From: Variovorax saccharolyticus
GTDB taxonomy: Bacteria > Pseudomonadota > Gammaproteobacteria > Burkholderiales > Burkholderiaceae_C
Length of the DNA stretch: 64,000 nucleotides
Assembly (NCBI RefSeq): GCF_030316765.1
Contig: NZ_JASZYT010000001.1
Span: 744,001 to 808,000 of the forward strand
Direction: 5' to 3'
Part shown: piece after piece, positions 36,588 to 44,822 of the stretch
How positions within the stretch are numbered: the first letter of the stretch is position 1
Layout: each line of letters opens with the position of its first letter
Made by a program: the position numbers and the translations under genes
Notes under the pieces: model-generated
The model's input: only the letters and a program-made list of their open reading frames with translations
What the model was told of the DNA's origin: nothing
Database searches by the model: none

Positions 36588-37427
36588 ATGACGAGCTCCA
36601 CGCCTTCCCCCCACTTCTTCGCCGCCGATGCGCTGGCCGGCCGCGTGGCCGTGGTCACCGGCGGTTCTTCCGGCATCGGCCTCGCGACCGTCGAGCTGCT
36701 GCTCGACAGCGGCGCCGCCGTGGCGCTGTGCGGCCGCGATGCCGAGCGGCTCGACCGCGCGGTGGCCGGCCTGCGCGCGACGCGCCCCGAGGCGCGCCTC
36801 TTCGCCCGCACCTGCGACGTGCTCGACGCCGATTCGGTGAAGAGCTTCGCCGCCGAGAGCGAGGCCGCGCTCGGTGCGGCCTCGATGCTGGTCAACAACG
36901 CCGGCCAGGGTCGCGTCTCGACCTTCGCCAACACCGACGACCAGGCCTGGACCGACGAACTGCAGCTGAAGTTCTTCTCGGTCATCCACCCGACCCGCGC
37001 CTTCCTGCCGCAGCTCAAGGCGCAGCGCGCCGCGCTCGGCGATGCGGCGATCGTCTGCGCCAATTCGCTGCTGGCGCGCCAGCCCGAGCCGCACATGGTC
37101 GCGACCTCGGCGGCACGGGCCGGCCTGCTGAGCCTGGTGCGCTCGATGGCCACCGAGTTCGCGCCCGACGGCGTGCGCGTCAACGGCATCCTGATCGGCC
37201 TGGTCGAGTCGGGCCAGTGGCGCCGCCGCTTCGATGCCCGCGCGCAGACCGAACTCGACTGGTCCGCCTGGAGCAGCCAGCTGGCCCGCGACAAGCACAT
37301 CCCGCTGGGCCGCCTGGGGCTTCCGATCGAAGCCGCGCGCGCCATTCTCTTTCTCGCTTCACCGCTCGCGTCCTATACGACGGGCAGCCACATCGACATT
37401 TCCGGAGGCCATTCCCGCCATGCATAA
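36588..37427 (+). CDS. Atypical SDR without the YxxxK motif
   Basis: 279 residues. The cofactor loop TGGSSGIG (24-31) and NNAG are intact, and the C-terminal half matches classical SDRs, but the active-site Tyr-x3-Lys is replaced by Thr173-x3-Arg177 (ATSAARAG), so normal hydride chemistry is doubtful. ATG 36588 was preferred over ATG 36576 (which directly abuts the iclR stop) because it has GGAA 6 nt upstream. It overlaps the ThDP gene by 8 nt. It may bind NAD(P) in a structural or different catalytic role. Confidence 0.82.
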   Translation: MTSSTPSPHFFAADALAGRVAVVTGGSSGIGLATVELLLDSGAAVALCGRDAERLDRAVAGLRATRPEARLFARTCDVLDADSVKSFAAESEAALGAASMLVNNAGQGRVSTFANTDDQAWTDELQLKFFSVIHPTRAFLPQLKAQRAALGDAAIVCANSLLARQPEPHMVATSAARAGLLSLVRSMATEFAPDGVRVNGILIGLVESGQWRRRFDARAQTELDWSAWSSQLARDKHIPLGRLGLPIEAARAILFLASPLASYTTGSHIDISGGHSRHA

Positions 37428-39117
37428 CCCTCAAAACACCGTCACGGCCGGCGCAGTCGTCGCCGCCTTCCTCGAGCAATGCGGCGTCAAGGCGGCGTTC
37501 GGCGTCATCTCGATCCACAACATGCCGATCCTCGATGCCTTCGCGCAGCGGGGCGCGATCCGCTTCATCTCGGCCCGCGGCGAGGCCGGCGCCGGCAACA
37601 TGGCCGATGCCTATGCCCGCTCCACCGCCAGCCTGGGCGTGTGCATCACCAGCACCGGCCCGGCCGCGGGCAACATCGCCGGCAGCATGGTCGAGGCGCT
37701 GACCGCCGGCGCCCCTGTGCTGCACATCACGGGCCAGATCGAGACGCCCTACATCGACAAGGGAATGTCGTACATCCACGAGGCGCCCGACCAGCTCACG
37801 ATGCTCAAGGCCATCTCCAAGGCGGCCTTCCGCGTGCGCAGCGTCGAGAACCTGCTGGGCACCCTCAAGCGTGCGGTGCAGGTCGCGCTGACCGCGCCGA
37901 CGGGCCCGGTCAGCGTCGAGATCCCGATCGACATCCAGTCCGCGCTGGTCGCGATGCCGGCCGACCTGTCGCCGCTGCCGATCGAGGCCGCCGTGCCGTC
38001 GAAGGCCGGCCTCGACGCGCTCGCCGCGGACCTGGCCAAGGCGAGGCGCCCCCTGCTGTGGGTCGGCGGCGGCGCCCGCCACGCCCGCGCTGCCATCCAG
38101 CGCCTGCAGAAGCTCGGCTTCGGCGTCGTCACCACCACGCAAGGCCGTGGCACGGTGCCCGAGGACGATGCCGGCTCGCTCGGCGCCTACAACATCCAGA
38201 AGCCGGTCGAGGCCCTCTACCAGACCTGCGACGCGATGCTGGTGGTCGGCTCGCGCCTGCGCGGCAACGAAACGCTCAAGTACGAACTGAAGCTGCCGCG
38301 CCCGCTCTACCGCATCGACGCCGATGCCGCCGCCGAAGGCCGCTGCTATGCCTCCGAGGCCTTCGTCTGCGGCGACTCCGCGCTGGCGCTCGAAGGCTTG
38401 GCCGACCGCCTCGAAGCCGCCAAGTACAAGGCCGACCCGCAACTGCTGGTCGACCTGCGCGCCGCCCACGACCAGGCGGTGGCGACGCTGCGCGACGGCC
38501 TCGGCCCCTATGCGGAACTGGTGCGCCAGATCCAGTCGGTGGCGGGCCGCAACTTCAACTGGGTGCGCGACGTGACCGTCTCCAACAGCACCTGGGGCAA
38601 TCGCGAACTGCGCATCTTCGAACCCAGCGCCGGCGTGCACGCCACGGGCGGCGGCATCGGCCAGGGCATGCCCATGGCGATCGGCGCGGCGATCGGCGCG
38701 GCCGTGACCGGCTCGGGCCGCAAGACCTTCTGCCTGGCCGGCGACGGCGGCTTCATCCTGAACCTGGGCGAGCTGGCCTGCATGGTGCAGGAGAAGGCCC
38801 CGATGGTGATCGTGCTCATGAACGACAAGAGCTACGGCGTCATCAAGAACATCCAGGACGCGCAGTACGGCGGCCGCCAGTGCTACGCCGAACTGCACAC
38901 GCCCGACTACGACCTGCTGTGCAAGTCGATCGCGCTGCCGCATGCCCGCGTGCAGAAGCTGGCCGACCTGCCGGCCCGGCTCGACGAGGCGCTTTCGGCC
39001 AAGGGCCCCTTCCTGCTCGAGATCGACATGCTGTCGATCGGCGGCTTCAAGAGCACCTTCGCAGGCCCGCCGACCAACACGATCACGCAGATTCCTGCGC
39101 TCGGCGCAGCCAAGTGA
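37420..39117 (+). CDS. Thiamine diphosphate-dependent enzyme (acetolactate synthase-like)
   Basis: 565 residues in three domains of the ThDP family: PYR domain with the activating Glu55 (SARGEAGAGNMADAYAR), a central domain, and the PP domain with the GDG Mg/ThDP motif (441-443, GDGGFILNLGELACM). Such enzymes decarboxylate or ligate 2-oxo acids. It is not the biosynthetic IlvB: its neighbours are catabolic. It overlaps the atypical SDR by 8 nt, indicating coupling. Decarboxylation of a 2-oxo acid to an aldehyde, passed to the aldehyde dehydrogenase two genes on, is a reasonable guess. Confidence 0.85.
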   Translation: MHNPQNTVTAGAVVAAFLEQCGVKAAFGVISIHNMPILDAFAQRGAIRFISARGEAGAGNMADAYARSTASLGVCITSTGPAAGNIAGSMVEALTAGAPVLHITGQIETPYIDKGMSYIHEAPDQLTMLKAISKAAFRVRSVENLLGTLKRAVQVALTAPTGPVSVEIPIDIQSALVAMPADLSPLPIEAAVPSKAGLDALAADLAKARRPLLWVGGGARHARAAIQRLQKLGFGVVTTTQGRGTVPEDDAGSLGAYNIQKPVEALYQTCDAMLVVGSRLRGNETLKYELKLPRPLYRIDADAAAEGRCYASEAFVCGDSALALEGLADRLEAAKYKADPQLLVDLRAAHDQAVATLRDGLGPYAELVRQIQSVAGRNFNWVRDVTVSNSTWGNRELRIFEPSAGVHATGGGIGQGMPMAIGAAIGAAVTGSGRKTFCLAGDGGFILNLGELACMVQEKAPMVIVLMNDKSYGVIKNIQDAQYGGRQCYAELHTPDYDLLCKSIALPHARVQKLADLPARLDEALSAKGPFLLEIDMLSIGGFKSTFAGPPTNTITQIPALGAAK

Positions 39118-39131
39118 GCGGAGCACCTCGC

Positions 39132-39941
39132 ATGTCCGCCATCACGCGCATTGCCCTCGTCGGCTGCGGTGCCATCGGCACCTCGATGCTCGAACTGCTC
39201 CAGGCCGACAAGGCCATGGAGATCAAGGCCATCGTCGTGCCGGCCGACGCCTTCGCCGCGACCCGGGCCGTGGCCGAGCGGCTGGCACCGGGCGCGCAGG
39301 TGCTGAGCTCGGTCCCGGTCGAAGGCATCGACCTGGTCGTCGAGGCGGCCGGCCATGCGGCGATCGAGGCGCACGTGCTGCCGGCGCTGCAGCGCGGCAC
39401 GCCCTGCATCGTGGCTTCGGTGGGGGCGCTGTCGGCCGCGGGATTCGCCGAGAAGCTCGAAGCCGCTGCGGTGGCGGGCGGCACGCAGGTGCAGCTGATC
39501 GCCGGCGCCATCGGTGCCATCGACGCGCTGGCGGCGGCCCGCATCGGCGGCCTCGACGAGGTGCGCTACATCGGCCGCAAGCCGCCGCGCGCCTGGAAGG
39601 GCACGCCGGCCGAGCAGGGCCGCGATCTCGAGGCACTGACGCAGGCCACCGTGATCTTCGAAGGCAGCGCCCGCGAAGCCGCCACGCTGTACCCGAAGAA
39701 CGCCAACGTGGCCGCCAGCGTATCGCTCGCCGGCCTCGGCCTGGACCGCACCCTGGTGCGCCTGATCGCCGATCCGGCGGTGGCCGACAACGTCCACGTG
39801 GTCGAGGCCCAGGGCGCTTTCGGCAGCTTCGAGCTCACGATGCGCAACAAGCCTCTGGCGGCCAATCCGAAGACCTCCGCGCTGACGGTCTACAGCGCCG
39901 TGCGCGCACTGCGCAACCGCATCGCGCCCCTGGCGATCTGA
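39132..39941 (+). CDS. L-aspartate dehydrogenase-like protein
   Basis: 269 residues. A Rossmann fold opens LVGCGAIGTSM; VVEAAGHAAIEAHVLP and VASVGALSAAGF match aspartate dehydrogenases, and the late NVHVVEAQGAFG carries a conserved His. These enzymes interconvert L-aspartate and oxaloacetate with NAD(P)H, and in several bacteria one sits in a poorly understood catabolic cluster rather than with NAD synthesis genes. The role here may be on a related amino-dicarboxylate. It lies 14 nt after the ThDP gene. Confidence 0.82.
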   Translation: MSAITRIALVGCGAIGTSMLELLQADKAMEIKAIVVPADAFAATRAVAERLAPGAQVLSSVPVEGIDLVVEAAGHAAIEAHVLPALQRGTPCIVASVGALSAAGFAEKLEAAAVAGGTQVQLIAGAIGAIDALAAARIGGLDEVRYIGRKPPRAWKGTPAEQGRDLEALTQATVIFEGSAREAATLYPKNANVAASVSLAGLGLDRTLVRLIADPAVADNVHVVEAQGAFGSFELTMRNKPLAANPKTSALTVYSAVRALRNRIAPLAI

Positions 39942-39957
39942 ACCGAGAGAACCCCCG

Positions 39958-41433
39958 ATGATTTCCTCCGAACTCCTTCCTCTCAATGTCGCGGGCGAAT
40001 GGCGCCTCGGCGGCGGCGACGTCTACGAGAGCCTCTATCCCGCCACCGGCGAGCCGATCGCGCGCCTCAAGGCGGCCAGCCTGGCCGACGTCGACGAGGC
40101 CATCACGCGCGCGCACCATGCCTTCCTCACCAGCGGCTGGGCGCAGATGCTGCCGCACCAGCGCGCCACCGTGCTGCATCGCGTGGCGCAGCTGATCCGC
40201 GAGCAGTCCGAAGCGCTGGCCCAGAAGCAGCGCCTGGACAACGGCAAGCCGATCAGCGAGACCCGCAACCTGGTGGCCAGCGCCGCCGGCACCTTCCAGT
40301 TCTTCGCCGCCGCGCTCGAGACGCTCGAGGACACGATCACGCCGTCGCGCGGCCCCTTCGTCACGATGAGCGTGCACGAGCCGATGGGTGTGGTCGCGGC
40401 GATCACACCATGGAATTCGCCGATCGCGAGCGAAGCGCAAAAGCTGGCGCCGGCCCTGGCTGCCGGCAACGCGGTGGTGGTCAAGCCGGCCGAGGTGACG
40501 CCGCTGATGGCGCTCGAGCTGGCCCGCATCTGCGAAGAGGCCGGCGTGCCCAAGGGCATCGTGAGCGTGCTGCCGGGCAAGGGCTCGGTGATCGGCGACG
40601 CCATCACCAAGCATCCGCTGGTCAAGCGCGTGTCCTTCACGGGCGGTACCACCACGGGCCGCCACATCGCGCACATCGCGGCCGACAAGATGATGCCGGT
40701 GTCGCTCGAACTCGGCGGCAAGTCGCCGACCATGGTGCTCGAGGACGCCGACCTCGACCATGCGGTCGCCGGCGTGCTCTACGGCATCTTCAGCTCCTCG
40801 GGCGAGTCGTGCATCGCCGGCTCGCGCCTGTTCGTCGCACGTTCGATCTACGACGAGTTCCTGACCCGGCTGGCCGAAGGCGCCAACGCGCTGCGCGTCG
40901 GCGACCCGGCGGCCGAAAACACCCAGATGGGCCCGCTGATCACGGCCAAGCACCGCGAAGGCATCGAGCGCTACGTCGAGCTCGGCGTCTCCGAAGGCGG
41001 CCGCATCCGCACCGGCGGCGTGCGTCCGCACGGCAACGGCCTCGACCGCGGCTACTTCTACACGCCTACGATCCTCGAAGGCCTGACCAACAACGCCCGC
41101 ATCAGCCAGGAGGAGATCTTCGGCCCGGTGCTGGTCGCGATGCCCTTCGACAACGAGCAGGAGTTGATCAAGCAGGCCAACGACAGCGTCTACGCGCTGG
41201 CGGCCGGCGTCTGGAGCCGCGACTTCAAGCGCGCCTGGCGGCTCGGCCGCGCGGTGCAGGCGGGCACGGTCTGGGTCAACACCTACAAGCAGTTCTCGGT
41301 CTCGACCCCGTTCGGCGGCTGGCGCGACAGCGGCCTCGGCCGCGAGAAGGGCCGCGAGGGCATCTTCCAGTACATGGAGCAGAAGAGCATGTACTGGGGC
41401 ACCAACGAGCAGCCGCTGCCGTGGGCCAACTGA
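39958..41433 (+). CDS. Aldehyde dehydrogenase
   Basis: 491 residues, full length for the NAD(P)+-dependent family. Catalytic Cys285 in SSGESCIAGSRLF and Glu251 in SLELGGKSP are present, as is the Rossmann-like FTGGTTTGRHIA. It oxidises an aldehyde to the acid and probably serves this pathway, downstream of the ThDP-dependent enzyme. Neighbouring gaps are 16 and 13 nt. The aldehyde is not known. Confidence 0.93.
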   Translation: MISSELLPLNVAGEWRLGGGDVYESLYPATGEPIARLKAASLADVDEAITRAHHAFLTSGWAQMLPHQRATVLHRVAQLIREQSEALAQKQRLDNGKPISETRNLVASAAGTFQFFAAALETLEDTITPSRGPFVTMSVHEPMGVVAAITPWNSPIASEAQKLAPALAAGNAVVVKPAEVTPLMALELARICEEAGVPKGIVSVLPGKGSVIGDAITKHPLVKRVSFTGGTTTGRHIAHIAADKMMPVSLELGGKSPTMVLEDADLDHAVAGVLYGIFSSSGESCIAGSRLFVARSIYDEFLTRLAEGANALRVGDPAAENTQMGPLITAKHREGIERYVELGVSEGGRIRTGGVRPHGNGLDRGYFYTPTILEGLTNNARISQEEIFGPVLVAMPFDNEQELIKQANDSVYALAAGVWSRDFKRAWRLGRAVQAGTVWVNTYKQFSVSTPFGGWRDSGLGREKGREGIFQYMEQKSMYWGTNEQPLPWAN

Positions 41434-41446
41434 AAGGACAACGATC

Positions 41447-42418
41447 ATGAGCGTACTGGGCATCGACCAGATCACCTACGTGGCGGACGACCTCGCGGTC
41501 TGCCGCAACTTCTTCCAGGACTGGGGCCTCGTGCTCAAGTCCGAGGCGGCCGACGAGCTCGTCTTCGAATGCCTGAATGGCTGCAAGGTCGTGGTCGCGG
41601 CGTTGAGCAAGCCGGGACTGCCGCCCGGCATGGAAGAGGGCCCGACCCTGCGCGAAGTGGTGTGGGGCGTCGAGAGCGACGCCGACCTCGCGCGCTATGC
41701 CGCGGCGATCGCCAAGGATCCCGGCTTCGTCGACGGCGAGGTCGATGGCGCGCGCCGTATCGGCTGCATCGACCCGAACGGACTGGCCGTGCGGCTGCAG
41801 GTCAGCCGCAAGCACGCGGTCGAAGTCGACTGCGGCGCCATGAACACCTGGAACGCCAAGCCGCGGATCAACCAGGCCGCGCCGGTGTACGAGCGCGCGA
41901 CGCCGATCGAGGTCGGCCATGTGGTCTTCTTCGTCAGCGACGTGGCGGCCACCAGCGCCTTCTATGCCGAGCGCTTCGGCTTCGTCGCGTCCGACAGCTA
42001 TCCGAACCGCGGCGCCTTCATGCGCTGCGCGCCCGAGGGCGGCCACCACGACCTGTTCCTGCTGCAGCTGCCCTCGGGCAAGCGCGGACTGAACCACGTG
42101 GCCTTCACCGTGCGCGACATCCATGAAGTGTTCGGCGGCGGCCTGCACTTCTCGCGCAAGGGCTGGGAGACGCAACTGGGCCCGGGCCGCCATCCGGTGT
42201 CCTCGGCCTACTTCTGGTATTTCAAGAACCCGGCCGGCGGCCTGATCGAGTACTACGCCGACGAAGACCAGCTGACCGCCGAATGGCAGCCGCGCGAGTT
42301 CGAGCCCGGCCCGACCGTGTTCGCCGAATGGGCGGTCGATGGCGGCCTCGACGGCCATACGCGCCGGCAGAAGAACGCCGAAGGCCCCAAGGGCGCTTTC
42401 CTGACGGAGAAGAAATGA
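41447..42418 (+). CDS. Two-domain VOC/extradiol dioxygenase-like protein
   Basis: 323 residues, two vicinal-oxygen-chelate domains as in type I extradiol dioxygenases (BphC class). The C-terminal domain keeps the metal triad His158 (VGHVVFF), His217 (LNHVAF) and Glu268 (GLIEYY), so it should bind Fe(II) or Mn(II) and could cleave an aromatic diol. The N-terminal domain lacks an obvious ligand set, as expected. It overlaps the next receptor gene as ATGA and belongs to the operon. Substrate unknown. Confidence 0.82.
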   Translation: MSVLGIDQITYVADDLAVCRNFFQDWGLVLKSEAADELVFECLNGCKVVVAALSKPGLPPGMEEGPTLREVVWGVESDADLARYAAAIAKDPGFVDGEVDGARRIGCIDPNGLAVRLQVSRKHAVEVDCGAMNTWNAKPRINQAAPVYERATPIEVGHVVFFVSDVAATSAFYAERFGFVASDSYPNRGAFMRCAPEGGHHDLFLLQLPSGKRGLNHVAFTVRDIHEVFGGGLHFSRKGWETQLGPGRHPVSSAYFWYFKNPAGGLIEYYADEDQLTAEWQPREFEPGPTVFAEWAVDGGLDGHTRRQKNAEGPKGAFLTEKK

Positions 42419-43413
42419 TCGATCGCTTGAACCGTCCGCTGCGCCTCGCCGCCGCCGCCTTGCTCGCCTTCGCGGCGCTGAGCACCGCGCAGGCCCAGAC
42501 CGATGCGCAGAAGCAGCTCGCCGGCGACCGCTTCACCATCGTCTCGCCGTTCCCGCCGGGCGGCCCGGTCGACACGCTGGCGCGGGTGCTCTCCGAAGGC
42601 CTCGCCAAGCGCTATGGCCAGCCGGCCGTGGTCGAGAACCTCGCCGGCGCCGCCGGCAACATCGGCATCGACAAGGTCAAGCGCGCGAAGGGCGACGGCC
42701 ACACGCTGCTGGTGGTGCCGGCCGGCAACCTGACGATCAACCCGACCCTGATGCCGAATTTCCCGTTCGACATCCAGAAGGACTTCGTGCCGGTCACCAT
42801 GCTCGCGACCGCTCCCAACGTGCTGGTGGCGACGCCGGGGTCGGGCTTCAAGAACGCGAAGGAAGTCGTGGCCCAGGCCAAGGCCAAGCCCGGCACCTTG
42901 TCCTATGCATCGCCCGGCGTCGGCAGCGGCCTGCACCTGGCCGGCGAGCTGTTCAAGCAGCAGGCCGGCGTCGACCTGCTGCATGTGCCCTACAAGGGCA
43001 CGGCGCCGGCGCTCAACGACGTGCTCGGCGGCGTCGTGCCGCTGATGTTCAGCAACCTGCCGGCGACGCTGCCCTTCATCAAGAGCGGCAAGCTGGTTGC
43101 CCTGGGCGTGACCGAAGGCAAGCGCAGCCCGGTCGCGCCCGAGATCCCGACCTTGGCGGAGCAGGGCATCCCGGGGGTCAGCGTGACCTCCTGGTACGGC
43201 CTGCTGGCACCGGCCGGAACACCTCCCGCGGTGGCCGAGCAGCTGGCGAAGGATGCGGCCGAGATACTCGCCGCGCCGGAGGTGCGCGAGCGCCTCAAGG
43301 CACAGGGCATGACCGACGCCTCGATGAAGCCGGCCGAGTTCGCCGCCGCGATCCGCGACGAGACCGCGGTGTGGGCAAAGATCATCAAGGCGCGGAACAT
43401 CGTCGCCGAGTAG
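42415..43413 (+). CDS. Tripartite tricarboxylate transporter receptor (Bug family), second copy
   Basis: 332 residues with a signal peptide ending STAQAQ (about residue 28). The Bug fold is recognised by FTIVSPFPPGGPVDTLARVL, GDGHTLLVVPAG and VPYKGTAPALNDVLGG. It differs enough from the first copy to suggest another ligand. It starts with ATGA overlapping the VOC gene. No TctA or TctB gene follows within the operon. Confidence 0.9.
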   Translation: MIDRLNRPLRLAAAALLAFAALSTAQAQTDAQKQLAGDRFTIVSPFPPGGPVDTLARVLSEGLAKRYGQPAVVENLAGAAGNIGIDKVKRAKGDGHTLLVVPAGNLTINPTLMPNFPFDIQKDFVPVTMLATAPNVLVATPGSGFKNAKEVVAQAKAKPGTLSYASPGVGSGLHLAGELFKQQAGVDLLHVPYKGTAPALNDVLGGVVPLMFSNLPATLPFIKSGKLVALGVTEGKRSPVAPEIPTLAEQGIPGVSVTSWYGLLAPAGTPPAVAEQLAKDAAEILAAPEVRERLKAQGMTDASMKPAEFAAAIRDETAVWAKIIKARNIVAE

Positions 43414-43465
43414 GCAGCACGGCCGCCCACTTCCGAACAACCTTTCTTCACCGATGGAGCGAACC

Positions 43466-43684
43466 ATGACCGACCGTTATCTCGATCCCCACCAGGCGCG
43501 CCAGCGCACCCCCACCACCTACGAGGACCTGCTCGGCGATGCCATCGAGCGCGCCTTCGCGGCCGGCGTGCACGACCTCGCCGGCCTGGTCGAGCGGCTC
43601 AACGACAGCGGCCTCGCGAGCCCCAGCGGCAAGGCCTGGACCGAGGCCATCTACCGCGAAGAGATGGCCGTCCTCGGCGCCTGA
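43466..43684 (+). CDS. 72-residue recombinase-like helix-turn-helix protein
   Basis: A small soluble protein (MTDRYLDPHQARQRTPTTYE...) whose helical end (AGLVERLNDSGLASPSGKAW) resembles the recombinase-type HTH that searches find in small operon proteins. It is not a recombinase: the catalytic domain is absent. ATG 43466 has GGAG 6 nt upstream, better than the in-frame ATG 12 nt before it. It lies directly upstream of the Rieske oxygenase in this cluster and could be a regulatory or accessory subunit; this is inference. Confidence 0.7.
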   Translation: MTDRYLDPHQARQRTPTTYEDLLGDAIERAFAAGVHDLAGLVERLNDSGLASPSGKAWTEAIYREEMAVLGA

Positions 43685-43724
43685 GCCGGCGCCACCTTCC
43701 TATTCACAAGAGAGGCACCCCACC

Positions 43725-44747
43725 ATGACCCCCTCCCGCGAAGACCCCGTCGACCAGCTGCTCGAGATCGGCCTCAAGGATCTCTGGTACCCGATCTGCC
43801 CCACCGGCTTCATCAAGGAATCCCCCGTGTCGCTGCGCCGCCTGGGCCGCAAGTTCGCCCTCTGGCGCGACCATGCCGGCAAGCTGCATGCGCTCGAGGA
43901 CCGCTGCCCGCACCGCGGCGCGCCGCTGTCGCAGGGCGTGATCCTCGGCGACCGGCTGTCCTGCCCGTACCACGGCGTCGAGGTGCGCTGCGACGGCGTG
44001 GCGGTGCGCGTGCCGGGCAGCCCGGGCTGCAAGCTCGAGGGTTCGCAGGCCACGCGCTTCTTCCACGTCGAGGAGCGCGCCGGCGCAGTCTGGCTCTACA
44101 ACTCGAAGGAATCGGTCGAGACGCCGCCGCCGCTGGTGCTGCCCGAGCAGCTCACCGACGACGAGCAGTACTCGAGCTTCCTCTGCTACGCCGAGTGGAA
44201 GGGCGACTACCGCTACGTGCTCGACAACGTCATGGACCCGATGCACGGCACCTACCTGCACAAGCAGTCGCATTCGATGGCCGAGGGCGACTCGACCGCC
44301 AAGTTCGGCATCCGCGCGACCGACACCGGCTTCGTGTTCGAGAAGGAAGGACAGCGCAACGTCAACTTCGACTGGACCGAGTGGGCCGACACCGGCCTGC
44401 ACTGGATGCGCCTCGAGATCCCGTACCCGAAGACCGGCGGCCCGGGCGGCAACTTCATCATCGTCGGCAGCTACACGCCGATCTCGCCGACGCTCTCGTG
44501 CGCCTTCCACTGGCGCGTGCGCAAGCTGGCCAAGGGCTGGGAGCGCGACACCTGGCGCTTCCTCTACAAGAACCGGCTCGAGGCCCGCCACTGGCATGTG
44601 CTCGAACAGGACCGCGTGCTGATCGAGAACATGGAGCCCGATGCCAACCAGCACGAGCAGCTCTACCAGCACGACCTCGGCATCGTGCGCCTGCGCCGTC
44701 ACCTGCGCGGCCTGGCGCAGCAGCAACTCGAAGGCGCGACCGCCTGA
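43725..44747 (+). CDS. Rieske [2Fe-2S] aromatic oxygenase, terminal component (VanA-like)
   Basis: 340 residues. Rieske cluster ligands Cys61-x-His63 and Cys80-x2-His83, and the mononuclear iron site His174-x4-His179 in MDPMHGTYLHK, with an adjacent Asp. It belongs to the monooxygenase/demethylase branch like vanillate O-demethylase. It hydroxylates or demethylates with electrons from the reductase gene 75 nt downstream. The ATG has AGAGGC-type ribosome signal. Substrate unknown; its presence in the operon supports aromatic or N-/O-methylated compounds. Confidence 0.92.
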   Translation: MTPSREDPVDQLLEIGLKDLWYPICPTGFIKESPVSLRRLGRKFALWRDHAGKLHALEDRCPHRGAPLSQGVILGDRLSCPYHGVEVRCDGVAVRVPGSPGCKLEGSQATRFFHVEERAGAVWLYNSKESVETPPPLVLPEQLTDDEQYSSFLCYAEWKGDYRYVLDNVMDPMHGTYLHKQSHSMAEGDSTAKFGIRATDTGFVFEKEGQRNVNFDWTEWADTGLHWMRLEIPYPKTGGPGGNFIIVGSYTPISPTLSCAFHWRVRKLAKGWERDTWRFLYKNRLEARHWHVLEQDRVLIENMEPDANQHEQLYQHDLGIVRLRRHLRGLAQQQLEGATA

Positions 44748-44797
44748 TGAGCGCACCAGCCGCCGCGAAGCTGCGCAGCTTCGCGGCGGTCCACTGA
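44747..44797 (+). other. 16-codon leader-like ORF coupled to the oxygenase stop
   Basis: ATG overlaps the oxygenase stop (TGATG), so ribosomes may restart here. It encodes MSAPAAAKLRSFAAVH and spans the 30-bp palindrome at 44760-44789. It could be a real tiny peptide, a translated spacer that disrupts the hairpin, or chance. Its own stop lies 25 nt before the reductase ATG. Confidence 0.3.
44760..44789 (+). repeat. Perfect 30-bp palindrome between oxygenase and reductase genes
   Basis: CCGCCGCGAAGCTG joined directly through CG to CAGCTTCGCGGCGG, symmetric over all 30 bases. In RNA it would be a very stable hairpin with no U-run behind it. It may stop nucleases or part of the transcription and so set the oxygenase to reductase ratio. 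Confidence 0.7.
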
Positions 44798-44822
44798 AAA
44801 GCCCTTCCTCGAGGTTTAAGTC

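Noticed and set aside
43466..43684. Calling the 72-residue protein a site-specific recombinase or mobile element
   Set aside because: Only an HTH-like part is present; no catalytic serine or tyrosine domain, no attachment sites and no repeats around it.
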